DNA of 14,310 nt from Candidatus Poseidoniales archaeon (lineage in GTDB: Archaea; Thermoplasmatota; Poseidoniia; Poseidoniales; Poseidoniaceae): positions 6,323-20,632 of the forward strand of contig DUCL01000131.1 of assembly GCA_012959845.1 (NCBI GenBank). The letters run 5' to 3'. Of the stretch, positions 1-6,555 are shown one piece after another. Within the stretch, counting starts at the first letter, position 1; each line of letters starts with the position of its first letter. The notes beneath the pieces are model-generated. The model was not told where the DNA came from, did no database searches, and worked only from the letters and a program-made list of their open reading frames with translations. Made by a program: the position numbers and the translations under genes.

Positions 1-2
1 CA

Positions 3-164
3 ACATTGCCGAGAGAAATAGTATTAGATTCTAGAGCAAGTAATCGCCGCTGGGGATTGCAACTTGACCCAGATACAGCATTTATCAATACACACGGATG
101 TGAATCTAAAGGAATCATTAATGAATTAACAGCGCTAAAGATTGATTTGAAAATCCTGAATTAA
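3..164 (+). CDS. C-terminal end of an unidentified protein (partial)
   Basis: An open frame enters from the left edge and runs 53 codons to a TAA at 162-164. The translation ends in KIDLKILN, and its composition is that of a normal soluble protein (contains REIVLDSRASNRRWG and a lone Cys in HGCES). No start codon is visible because the gene begins outside the window. I do not recognise the family: the IVLDSR stretch faintly recalls RibD-type reductases, but the protein ends far too soon after it for that to be convincing. The next gene starts 48 bases downstream on the same strand. Confidence 0.6.
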   Translation, partial: TLPREIVLDSRASNRRWGLQLDPDTAFINTHGCESKGIINELTALKIDLKILN

Positions 165-212
165 CAATCTTACTGCGCCAACGTTGAAACGATTTGAGCA
201 ATAGGCGTTGTT

Positions 213-2354
213 ATGCGACCTTCACTTGGAGTACCATTGTTGGTCGTTCTCCTCCTCGCAAGTTCGTGGTCGTATTCAAACGGAGACACCATTGAACAGT
301 GGATGCGGGAAAATGCACTCATTGTTCCTTCAGATGATAATTCCCCAACATTGAACTTACAGCAAGGCGAGCGATGGTTAGTGTTAATTGTGGATTTTGA
401 CCAATCACCAGCAGATTCCATATGGGGCCCAACCCAAGCAAGAAATATTCTGCAAGAGAGTGCGGTAGAATATATTACACAAGTTAGTGGGGGAAAATCT
501 TCTGTCGAAATTGTCGTTGCAGATGATGTCACAAGGGCATCTGGTGCACTAGCCGATTATGGAGCCGATGTTAATGGTCAAAGGGATGTTGATGCCGAGG
601 GTAATTTTCTACCAATGGCTTTAGCCCAAGAGGCCGTTGAAGGTCATCTCTCCACAGTTAATTGGAGCCGATATGACTTGGACGGCGATGGTTGGGTTGA
701 TAGATTGTTAATATTACATACAACCAAAGGTCAAGAAGAAAATACTGGCTCTAACGATAGAATTTGGAGCCACTATACCACGTTTAAGGAGCCAATTGAA
801 ATTTCTGCTGATTTGAAAGTTGGGCACTACACGATGTCTAGTTTGAGAACCGGCTCTAGTGGAGTGGGAACAATGCTTCACGAGATGCTTCATCAAATGG
901 GTGCATTAGATTTGTACCCTGTTCATGATACTTTCCAAACTCATCAGTGGAAGGGGGTTGGTGATTGGGATATCATGGCGAGTGGTAATTGGAACGGCGG
1001 CGGTTCTTGGCCTGCATTACCATCTGCTGCAAGCCTAGAGTTAATTGGTGCACTGCGCCATCAAGAAATGGATTTACAATGGCCAAGTAGTGCATTAGCT
1101 CCTTGTATTGGGCCAAGTATCAAGATGATAGGTTTGAGTGAAGGTGGTGAAACATTGAAAATACAAATTTCCCAATCAGAAAATATTTGGATAGCATACC
1201 GAAGTGATAGTGGTTTTGATTCACATTTGCCAGGCTCTGGTCTTCTTGTGACCTACCAAGACAAAAGTGTAGGTAATGTAGAGCAAAACGAATTGAATCG
1301 AGACCCTAAACAGCCTTGGTTGTCGGTTATTGAGGCTGACGGGAGAAATGATATGACAAGTGGTACCAACAGTGGCGAGGCTGCTGATTTATTCAATTCA
1401 GGGCAATTTGGTGCCGAGGGAGTCAAGATATTTGACCACGATGGAATCTTGGTGCCATGGGTTGCCACAGTGGAAAATAATGATGATATGTTTGTTAATT
1501 TCACTGCTCCAAATTGTTCACCTTCAATGGAGATTGACCTTCAGGATCATGGCTATGTAATTCTGCCAGATGATAACTTTGTTTTCACTGCAACCAGTTC
1601 GGAAGAGTGTTCAATGGAATTGGATTTGATTTTATCGGATGGTAATCGAATAATATTTGACAGTATGCAAGATGCTCAAATGATTGTTGGAACGAAACAA
1701 TTCTCTGCCGTTATTAATGGAACTAGAAATCCTCAGACCCAATCGATACTGTCTGGTTCTATCTCATGTGGAACTTCATATTTTGAAATAAACACAATCA
1801 TTTTGACTCTGGGAAAAATTCCGATTACAAGTGAGATTACAGGAACTATTGATTCTAATAAGCAGCAACAAATATCAATTAACATTGATTCTGATGGTAA
1901 CTTTTCTAATTCATTCAGAGTTGAAATAACCGGGCCATTGTCAAGGATTGCCGAAGCAAGGGAAGAAATTACTCTGGATGAATCTAGTGAATTAATTGTA
2001 AATATTGACCCGAATGGATTATTGTCAGATGGAATGATTGTGAACGGGGAAATTGTCTTGGTTTCCTTTTCCGGCCATAGATGGGAATACCCTGTTGAAT
2101 TTATTGCACAATCTGATTCTTCACAACTTGAGCAGCAGTGGAGAAGGCCTTCAAATATGCTCGCAATTGCAGGTATTTTGGCTATGTTATGGACACTCCT
2201 TAGTATGCGAGACACCCGCACTAAGAGTGCCTCAACAATTGCAATTGAAGTGACGGGGAAAATTATTGATGGTGCAAATGGTGAACATCAAACTGTGATT
2301 CTCACTGAAGAAAATCACCAAGAAATAGATTCATGGGGACGATTGATGGATTAA
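213..2354 (+). CDS. Secreted M6-family (immune inhibitor A-like) metalloprotease with C-terminal membrane anchor
   Basis: Predicted zinc endopeptidase exported to the cell surface, 713 residues. Residues 1-24 form a signal peptide (hydrophobic run VPLLVVLLLASS). A calcium-loop-like segment DLDGDGWVD lies at 155-163. The zinc site HEMLH is at 223-227 and continues as HEMLHQMGALDLY; His223, His227 and Asp233 are the likely ligands and Glu224 the catalytic base. The downstream GDWDIMASGNW (about 250-260) is a hallmark of the M6 family. After the catalytic domain come about 330 residues of beta-rich sequence, then a single membrane helix (about 649-666) and a charged tail of roughly 47 residues ending in WGRLMD. 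This implies an ectodomain tethered by its C-terminus, probably to scavenge proteins or peptides. The start is the first ATG of the frame and is followed at once by the signal peptide. The stop codon overlaps the convergent endonuclease stop. The protease class is firm; the substrate is unknown. Confidence 0.9.
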   Translation: MRPSLGVPLLVVLLLASSWSYSNGDTIEQWMRENALIVPSDDNSPTLNLQQGERWLVLIVDFDQSPADSIWGPTQARNILQESAVEYITQVSGGKSSVEIVVADDVTRASGALADYGADVNGQRDVDAEGNFLPMALAQEAVEGHLSTVNWSRYDLDGDGWVDRLLILHTTKGQEENTGSNDRIWSHYTTFKEPIEISADLKVGHYTMSSLRTGSSGVGTMLHEMLHQMGALDLYPVHDTFQTHQWKGVGDWDIMASGNWNGGGSWPALPSAASLELIGALRHQEMDLQWPSSALAPCIGPSIKMIGLSEGGETLKIQISQSENIWIAYRSDSGFDSHLPGSGLLVTYQDKSVGNVEQNELNRDPKQPWLSVIEADGRNDMTSGTNSGEAADLFNSGQFGAEGVKIFDHDGILVPWVATVENNDDMFVNFTAPNCSPSMEIDLQDHGYVILPDDNFVFTATSSEECSMELDLILSDGNRIIFDSMQDAQMIVGTKQFSAVINGTRNPQTQSILSGSISCGTSYFEINTIILTLGKIPITSEITGTIDSNKQQQISINIDSDGNFSNSFRVEITGPLSRIAEAREEITLDESSELIVNIDPNGLLSDGMIVNGEIVLVSFSGHRWEYPVEFIAQSDSSQLEQQWRRPSNMLAIAGILAMLWTLLSMRDTRTKSASTIAIEVTGKIIDGANGEHQTVILTEENHQEIDSWGRLMD

Positions 2355-3466
2355 GTTCTACCAGGTAACCAGCGTTTTATTTGTAAACAATTCCAATCTT
2401 CTTGTTGGCCAAGAATACAGACCCAACTTTTGTGTACACCTTCTGCTAATCTAACTGAGAGGCAAATTCCTTCCCATGTTGATGGCGCATCGGATTCAGT
2501 TTGTACTAACCAAGGTGCGTGTGATTGTTCCACTGCATCATCATAGACTCGCCAACGACAGCCAAATTTGAATCCCGGGCGAATTATTAGCCCTTTTGAC
2601 ATCAAATGAGAGAATAATGAATTGATGGAGGTGGACTCATCATCATTAGAAATGATATTTGCAAGCCACTCTCCTTCTTCTTTGCGTAGTAATCTGCCAC
2701 TCATGTGCTCTATACCAACTGTGGGCCAAGTCCATTGCTGCTGATGTGGAATGTACCATCCATCGCCCCAATCAAGTCTTTGAGACCACAGTTGACGGAT
2801 AGAATCTTGTTGACTAGCGGAAAAATTAACCCATGTTTTTTGGTTACCTTTCATATCGATTATGTCAAGTCGATACATTGTCACATCCATTTCTTCATCA
2901 ACAATGTATAACTCAGGAATATATCCTTCTGATTTGACATCTCTTGCCCAATCTAATAATTCCAAAATATCCACCGAGTCATTTGTGCAGGCCCATCTTG
3001 TTTGTGCCTCTGGCTGTTCTTTGCTAAATGATTGATCTCTTCTCCATCTGACCGCCCATGTGTTGGGATGAATTTTTGCAATTAGTTCATCCTTGAGGTG
3101 ATTTGTGGGGATAACTAATTCCCCGCCACTTCTGGCTACATCAAATACTACTGCACGGGCTATGTGTTGTGAATCGGCCTTCAATTGCTCTGAAAACCAT
3201 GTTTCCTTCGGAAGTGGCATGTGTCTATACCAATGACAGAATAATACTTCCTCGCTGAGTAGTAGAATACCGCCATCAGATGTTGTTTGTCCAAGTCCAC
3301 TTTTTTGGTGCAATCTTGAGGCAAGTGGTGCTGAAACAAACCAATAATCTCCACGTTTTGTTGGAGCGGATAGTGGAATTGCTGGGGCCTTGTCCTTACT
3401 AGTCTGAAGACCAAGAGGGCGACGATTTCTCTGCCGTGGTGTAAACTTGCGACTTTGGTCCCCCAT
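2351..3466 (-). CDS. endA: tRNA-splicing endonuclease, two-repeat (alpha2-like) form
   Basis: Cuts introns out of precursor tRNAs at bulge-helix-bulge structures, leaving 2',3'-cyclic phosphate and 5'-OH ends. With the ATG at 3466 the protein has 371 residues, about twice a one-repeat EndA, and reads as two EndA units. The N-terminal unit has the SDGGILLLSEEVL segment typical of the EndA N-domain and a degenerate nuclease half ending near LLDWARDVKSEGYIPELYIVD. The second unit carries the active site: KGLIIRPGFKFGCRWRVYD, then SHAPWLV, then RLAEGVHKSW. The family catalytic triad Tyr-His-Lys is complete at about Y308, H316 and K346. Only one active site per chain is visible, as in alpha2 dimeric enzymes; the extra length leaves room for an epsilon2-like arrangement. 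An in-frame TTG at 3511 would add 15 residues; I prefer the ATG because the extension has no recognisable family sequence. Convergent with the protease gene (4-base overlap) and divergent from the winged-helix gene. Confidence 0.85.
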   Translation of the reverse strand: MGDQSRKFTPRQRNRRPLGLQTSKDKAPAIPLSAPTKRGDYWFVSAPLASRLHQKSGLGQTTSDGGILLLSEEVLFCHWYRHMPLPKETWFSEQLKADSQHIARAVVFDVARSGGELVIPTNHLKDELIAKIHPNTWAVRWRRDQSFSKEQPEAQTRWACTNDSVDILELLDWARDVKSEGYIPELYIVDEEMDVTMYRLDIIDMKGNQKTWVNFSASQQDSIRQLWSQRLDWGDGWYIPHQQQWTWPTVGIEHMSGRLLRKEEGEWLANIISNDDESTSINSLFSHLMSKGLIIRPGFKFGCRWRVYDDAVEQSHAPWLVQTESDAPSTWEGICLSVRLAEGVHKSWVCILGQQEDWNCLQIKRWLPGRT

Positions 3467-3534
3467 ATTAGCGGCTGGTAACTCATGTAATTGAGTGCGT
3501 CGGATAATCAATGGTCACAATTATTGGTACTGCG

Positions 3535-3545
3535 GCAAATTTTGC
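3535..3545. promoter_or_regulatory. Short palindrome in the endA / winged-helix divergent promoter region
   Basis: GCAAATTTTGC is a 5-1-5 inverted repeat centred on an AT-rich core. It sits 22 bases upstream of the ATG at 3568 and 68 bases upstream of the endonuclease ATG. Its AT core lies where a leaderless archaeal TATA box would be for the gene at 3568. It could be a core promoter element or an operator, possibly for the adjacent winged-helix protein. At this length chance is not excluded. Confidence 0.3.
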
Positions 3546-3567
3546 ACTACTATGAACCGATGCCCCT

Positions 3568-4566
3568 ATGTGCTCTCGCCACTTTAGCCCAAATAGAGGG
3601 GATAAAGTGGTCGACGGATATTTAGGCTCATTAACCACTGAGGAAAGGATGTTGCTGCATCTTCATGACCATGTGTTGCCAGAAGGGGAATGGGAAGCTC
3701 CACTGTCATTAACACAGGCAGGAATTTCTGCTGCGGTACACGTCCAGAGAAAGCATGTTCCAAGAACTCTGAAGAGATTGGAATCTAGAGGCTGTTTAGT
3801 TGCCAGTAAGCGCCATATCCACGGAGCAAAACAAAGGAGAATCGTATACGGTTTATCACCGGATGGACGCAAGAGAGCTTCCGAATTACGAGGAAAAATT
3901 CTCTCCTTAGAGGTAGTAAAAGATGGTTCTCCGATACTTATTTCGGAATTGAGAAAGGGTGGACAATTGACTCTTGAGTTATTAGCTCATATCGATGAAG
4001 CCATGGTATTTCATGAAAATCCGGTGATTTCACCTGTTTCAAATCCAGATGGAGTTGCATCTCTTGATGCGCAAGCAGGTGAGCAATTAGTGCGTAGGTT
4101 GTTCGCAAGGGCTTGGGAAGATGGGAAAATCACAAAGGATGAACAGCAATTGCTATCCGAAGTCGTTGAATTTTTGGGGATGCATCCTGAAAGAGTTCGC
4201 AGGTTATCAGATGAATCACGTCGTAGCCAAAAGGCTCCACCCCCTGAAGAAATATATCTTGATATGTTGAAGCAGGCATTAGTGGATGGTGAATTAATTG
4301 AGGATGAAATCGCTTTACTTGAGACTGTTAGAGTCGCATTTGGGATAGATCAATTAACTCATCAAAAATTATTGAAAGTTGCAATTAATGAACCTGAATT
4401 GCCACAAGATATTGCATCTTATCGGGCCACATTACAAACTGCACTTGCGGATGGCATCATTACTTCTGATGAAGATGCAATGTTGCAAACCTTAAGAGAA
4501 GCATTGAATATTTCACAATCTCTACATGCTGAATTACTCGCTGAATTACGCGATAGCATCAAATGA
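3568..4566 (+). CDS. Winged-helix protein with three TerB-like helical repeats
   Basis: A two-part protein of 332 residues with no signal peptide or membrane segment, so cytoplasmic. Residues about 18-105 are a winged helix of the kind common in archaeal regulators: LTTEERMLLHLHDH, then SLTQAGISAAVHVQRKHVP as the helix-turn-helix, then LKRLESRGCLVASKRHIHG and the wing RRIVYGLSPDG. The C-terminal half has three related helical units resembling TerB/tellurite-resistance domains: WEDGKITKDE, LVDGELIEDE and LADGIITSDE, each followed by a helix of the type LLxxVxxxxGI. The DG pair falls at residues 185, 240 and 295, exactly 55 apart. The acidic DGxxxxDE loops suggest metal or partner binding by analogy with TerB, but this is not shown. 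It is the first gene of a plus-strand run with the PfkB-like gene 35 bases downstream, and it diverges from the endonuclease. Likely a DNA- or RNA-binding regulator; its target is unknown. Confidence 0.8.
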   Translation: MCSRHFSPNRGDKVVDGYLGSLTTEERMLLHLHDHVLPEGEWEAPLSLTQAGISAAVHVQRKHVPRTLKRLESRGCLVASKRHIHGAKQRRIVYGLSPDGRKRASELRGKILSLEVVKDGSPILISELRKGGQLTLELLAHIDEAMVFHENPVISPVSNPDGVASLDAQAGEQLVRRLFARAWEDGKITKDEQQLLSEVVEFLGMHPERVRRLSDESRRSQKAPPPEEIYLDMLKQALVDGELIEDEIALLETVRVAFGIDQLTHQKLLKVAINEPELPQDIASYRATLQTALADGIITSDEDAMLQTLREALNISQSLHAELLAELRDSIK

Positions 4567-4569
4567 TGC

Positions 4570-4594
4570 CCCCTTGACCACCTATTACGAGGGG
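4570..4594 (+). promoter_or_regulatory. Hairpin enclosing the ribosome binding site of the PfkB-like gene
   Basis: CCCCTTG (4570-4576) can pair with CGAGGGG (4588-4594) as a 7-bp RNA stem with one U-G wobble and an 11-base loop. The right arm contains GAGGGG (4589-4594), the Shine-Dalgarno-like sequence placed 7 bases before the ATG at 4602. The left arm starts 3 bases after the stop codon of the preceding gene. A ribosome terminating there would cover and open the left arm, so the arrangement suits translational coupling. The pairing is visible in the sequence; the regulation is inferred. Confidence 0.45.
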
Positions 4595-4601
4595 ACTGAA
4601 A

Positions 4602-5663
4602 ATGGGCATGACCGATGAAGAAGTCGCAATCCACGACCAATTAAACGCGCTACGAGTTCAAGTGAAGTCAATTGAACATAGTAAAGTAGTATTAATTGGA
4701 GATATTATGATGGATAGATATATCCATGGCTATGCAAATAACCTCAATTCTAATGCCCCCGTTCCTGTTTTGAGAGAAACGCATCGAGAAGAAGATGTTG
4801 GTGGCGCTGCCCACGTTGCGAGAGGATTAATTTCGATGGGCGTTGATACTCATTTATTCGGCGTTGTTGGAGATGATAGAGCGGGGTTGAATATTTTGGA
4901 ATCACTTGAGAATGAGGGAGTTCACTCAACTGGAATTGCTATTGTTGAAGGGATTACCACTACTGTGAAAAATAGACTTCTTGCAACTAGGGAGAGTTTG
5001 GTTAGTGAAGAGCAATTACTTCTCCGCTGGGATATTGAGGGGGACGAGAAATTGCCTAATGAAGCGATAGAATCCCTGTTTGGTGAAGCGGTAATCCATC
5101 TAGATGAAGCAACTGCTGTCATAATTTCAGATTATGGTCAAGGGGTGATAGTAGAGGAAGGGGTTAAGACAATTATTGAAGCTGCTTCTGCAAAGAATAT
5201 TCCGATTATTGCTGACCCAAAACTAACGGGATTGCATCATACACATGGTGTTAATTGGGTAGTATTCCAAGCCAATGGGTTGGAATTAATGCGCAGGCGA
5301 TTAGGAGTAGATAGTGGCGATGATGCTGCCCACACGCTAATTAAAAACCATGATTGGCAACACTTAGTAGTTGTATGTGGTGCTGGTGGAGTGACAATAT
5401 ATTCCGCTGATGAAAGTTCTGTACACGCAGAATGCACTCTGACTGACCTGCGACAAATGATTGGATTAGTAGATGCGGCAGTAGTTGCTATTGCGGTTGC
5501 AATTTCAGAAAAATTAGGAGTTTCACATACGGCTCAATTAGTAAATGCTGCCTGTGAATGTATTCTTGCAGCAAGTAGTTCAGATTCATTTGTATTAAGT
5601 CGTGATGATTTGGTAGATAGAATTGGCGAAATGGCTTGGAATCTGCAAGTGTCTAAGCGTTGA
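4602..5663 (+). CDS. PfkB-family sugar kinase homologue (HldE/RfaE-like) with altered GAGD motif
   Basis: A 353-residue ribokinase-fold protein most like the kinase domain of HldE/RfaE (heptose-7-phosphate kinase). Matching segments are VVLIGDIMMDRYIHG (about 29-43), NAPVPVLRETHREEDVGGAAHVA, ITTTVKNRLLATRE, LLLRWDIE, AVIISDYGQGVI and IPIIADPK. The family PNxxE motif appears as ANGLE (224-228). The hallmark VTGAGDT anion-hole and catalytic motif is replaced by MIGLVDAA: Asp291 sits at the catalytic-base position, but Ala-Gly of GAG have become Leu-Val. The usual SPEAPVPV is NSNAPVPV. The protein may therefore have low, altered or no kinase activity. A GAGGGG ribosome binding site lies 7 bases before the ATG. 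Archease begins 9 bases after its stop, so the two are probably co-transcribed. The fold and subfamily likeness are clear; the substrate is unknown, and heptose phosphorylation should not be assumed. Confidence 0.82.
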   Translation: MGMTDEEVAIHDQLNALRVQVKSIEHSKVVLIGDIMMDRYIHGYANNLNSNAPVPVLRETHREEDVGGAAHVARGLISMGVDTHLFGVVGDDRAGLNILESLENEGVHSTGIAIVEGITTTVKNRLLATRESLVSEEQLLLRWDIEGDEKLPNEAIESLFGEAVIHLDEATAVIISDYGQGVIVEEGVKTIIEAASAKNIPIIADPKLTGLHHTHGVNWVVFQANGLELMRRRLGVDSGDDAAHTLIKNHDWQHLVVVCGAGGVTIYSADESSVHAECTLTDLRQMIGLVDAAVVAIAVAISEKLGVSHTAQLVNAACECILAASSSDSFVLSRDDLVDRIGEMAWNLQVSKR

Positions 5664-5672
5664 GGTGATTTG

Positions 5673-6173
5673 ATGAGTTATTGGCCAAGGCCAACCACTG
5701 CCGATATAGGTTTGAGGGCTTTTTCTAATTCTCCACATAATTTGATGGCAGAGGCTACATTAGGAATGCAGAATATTCTAATGAGTGAAGGTTCCAAAAG
5801 CAAAATAAATGAGCATATACGAAACAATTCTCAGTGGAATATAAGCATTGAAAGTGATGAAGATGAACTATGCTATGATCTGCTTTTAATCAACTGGCTA
5901 GATGAAGTTCTTTATCGATGTGAAATTCACCAGCAATGGCTTGTTGATTGTCAAATTATTATTGAATATTCCAACGGTAAACTAAATTTGCAGGCGCATG
6001 TTTCTTGGATAGATTCAAAGTTAGTTACTAGAGAAATTGAGATTAAAGCGGTTACAAGTCATCAATTACTCTTTGAAAAGGTACTATCTCAGCAAGAAAT
6101 CGCAAGTGAATGGCCAGAAGTTCCTTCCTTTCAAGGACCTGGTTGGTATTGTGATGTAATCTTTGACATCTGA
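5673..6173 (+). CDS. Archease, RtcB tRNA-ligase activator
   Basis: A small cytoplasmic metal-binding protein that promotes guanylylation and turnover of the RtcB RNA ligase, which joins tRNA exon halves after intron removal. The 166 residues cover the whole family length. Near the N-terminus is TTADIGLRAFS, matching the family HTADIGIRA; towards the middle LLLINWLDEVLYR; then TREIEIKAVTSHQLLFE; and the C-terminus GWYCDVIFDI. The essential family positions are present: Asp11 of TAD, the Lys in EIKAVT, and the Asp of the terminal FDI. The His usually before TAD is Thr9. The ATG at 5673 is preferred over the adjacent in-frame TTG at 5670, because GAGGTGA (5662-5668), overlapping the upstream stop, is spaced 4 bases before it. 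RtcB itself is not in the window. The gene converges on the SRP RNA, whose T-rich 3' end begins a few bases after the archease stop. Confidence 0.9.
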   Translation: MSYWPRPTTADIGLRAFSNSPHNLMAEATLGMQNILMSEGSKSKINEHIRNNSQWNISIESDEDELCYDLLLINWLDEVLYRCEIHQQWLVDCQIIIEYSNGKLNLQAHVSWIDSKLVTREIEIKAVTSHQLLFEKVLSQQEIASEWPEVPSFQGPGWYCDVIFDI

Positions 6174-6175
6174 CG

Positions 6176-6190
6176 ATAACAAAGAAAATA
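6176..6190 (-). terminator. T-rich terminator of the SRP RNA gene
   Basis: On the minus strand the closing helix of the SRP RNA is followed directly by TATTTTCTTTGTTAT. This is the kind of T-rich tract that ends archaeal transcripts. It fills nearly all of the space between the SRP RNA and the end of archease, so it may also limit read-through between the two convergent units. Confidence 0.6.
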
Positions 6191-6490
6191 GAGGTGGGAA
6201 TCCGAGGGTGGACGCGCGTTCCTATCGGCCAAACCTACACACTTCCTCCATCCCGATACCCCACAGCACTCATGGCCCCGAGTAGGGCTGCTCCGTTCCC
6301 GGCCTGACCTAATCCCTCGGTTATCAAATTCCCGTTTTCTTCCGAAGACGGTTCAAAGCACCCGAATCATGTGGGGGCGAGACATCAATGTCCGCATGCA
6401 GGAACCAATAAGCCGCTTTCGCCGCCCCAAGGCTTTCAGCCCACCGTAAAGACGATTTGTGGTACAGGGTACGCCTAGCTCCCCACCTAT
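6189..6490 (-). ncRNA. ffs: Signal recognition particle RNA (archaeal 7S/SRP RNA)
   Basis: RNA core of the signal recognition particle, which binds SRP19 and SRP54 and directs nascent membrane and secreted proteins to the membrane. The minus strand contains the near-universal helix 8 sequence AGGTCAGGCC followed by GGGAACGGAGCAGCCC (6285-6309). An Alu-domain-like 5' part includes CCCTGTACC (6461-6469). The ends close by helix 1: AGGTGGG near the 5' end (6482-6488) pairs with CCCACCT near the 3' end (6192-6198). The length of about 300 bases is normal for archaeal SRP RNA, and the region is more GC-rich than its surroundings. The 5' end at about 6490 is set by a TATA box 26 bases upstream, and the 3' end by the T-rich tract; both ends are accurate to a few bases. 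Confidence 0.93.
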
Positions 6491-6510
6491 CCCATGCAAT
6501 CCTACCACTG

Positions 6511-6521
6511 ACTATATTTGA
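6511..6521 (-). promoter_or_regulatory. TATA box of the SRP RNA gene
   Basis: The minus strand reads TCAAATATAGT, an archaeal TATA-like element. Its centre lies about 26 bases upstream of the inferred SRP RNA 5' end at 6490, the usual archaeal spacing. It sits in the 65 bases between the ccmE stop and the SRP RNA, so the RNA need not depend on read-through from ccmE. Confidence 0.6.
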
Positions 6522-6555
6522 ACAACACGCTTTGACAGCAGGCTCAATAATTCTG

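Noticed and set aside
3..164. RibD-like reductase as the identity of the left-edge fragment
   Set aside because: Only a short IVLDSR stretch is similar, and in RibD more than 100 residues follow that position, whereas here the protein ends after about 45.
1733..2221. A 162-codon open frame antisense to the protease
   Set aside because: The plus-strand frame has a continuous protease with signal peptide and membrane helix; the antisense translation shows no family motif.
3181..3486. A 101-codon minus-strand open frame inside the endonuclease gene
   Set aside because: It is another frame of the same strand as the endonuclease, whose N-domain is recognisable there.
4602..5663. Assigning the kinase as a functional heptose kinase (hldE)
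   Set aside because: The GAGD motif is altered, there is no nucleotidyltransferase domain, and nothing else in the window belongs to heptose synthesis.
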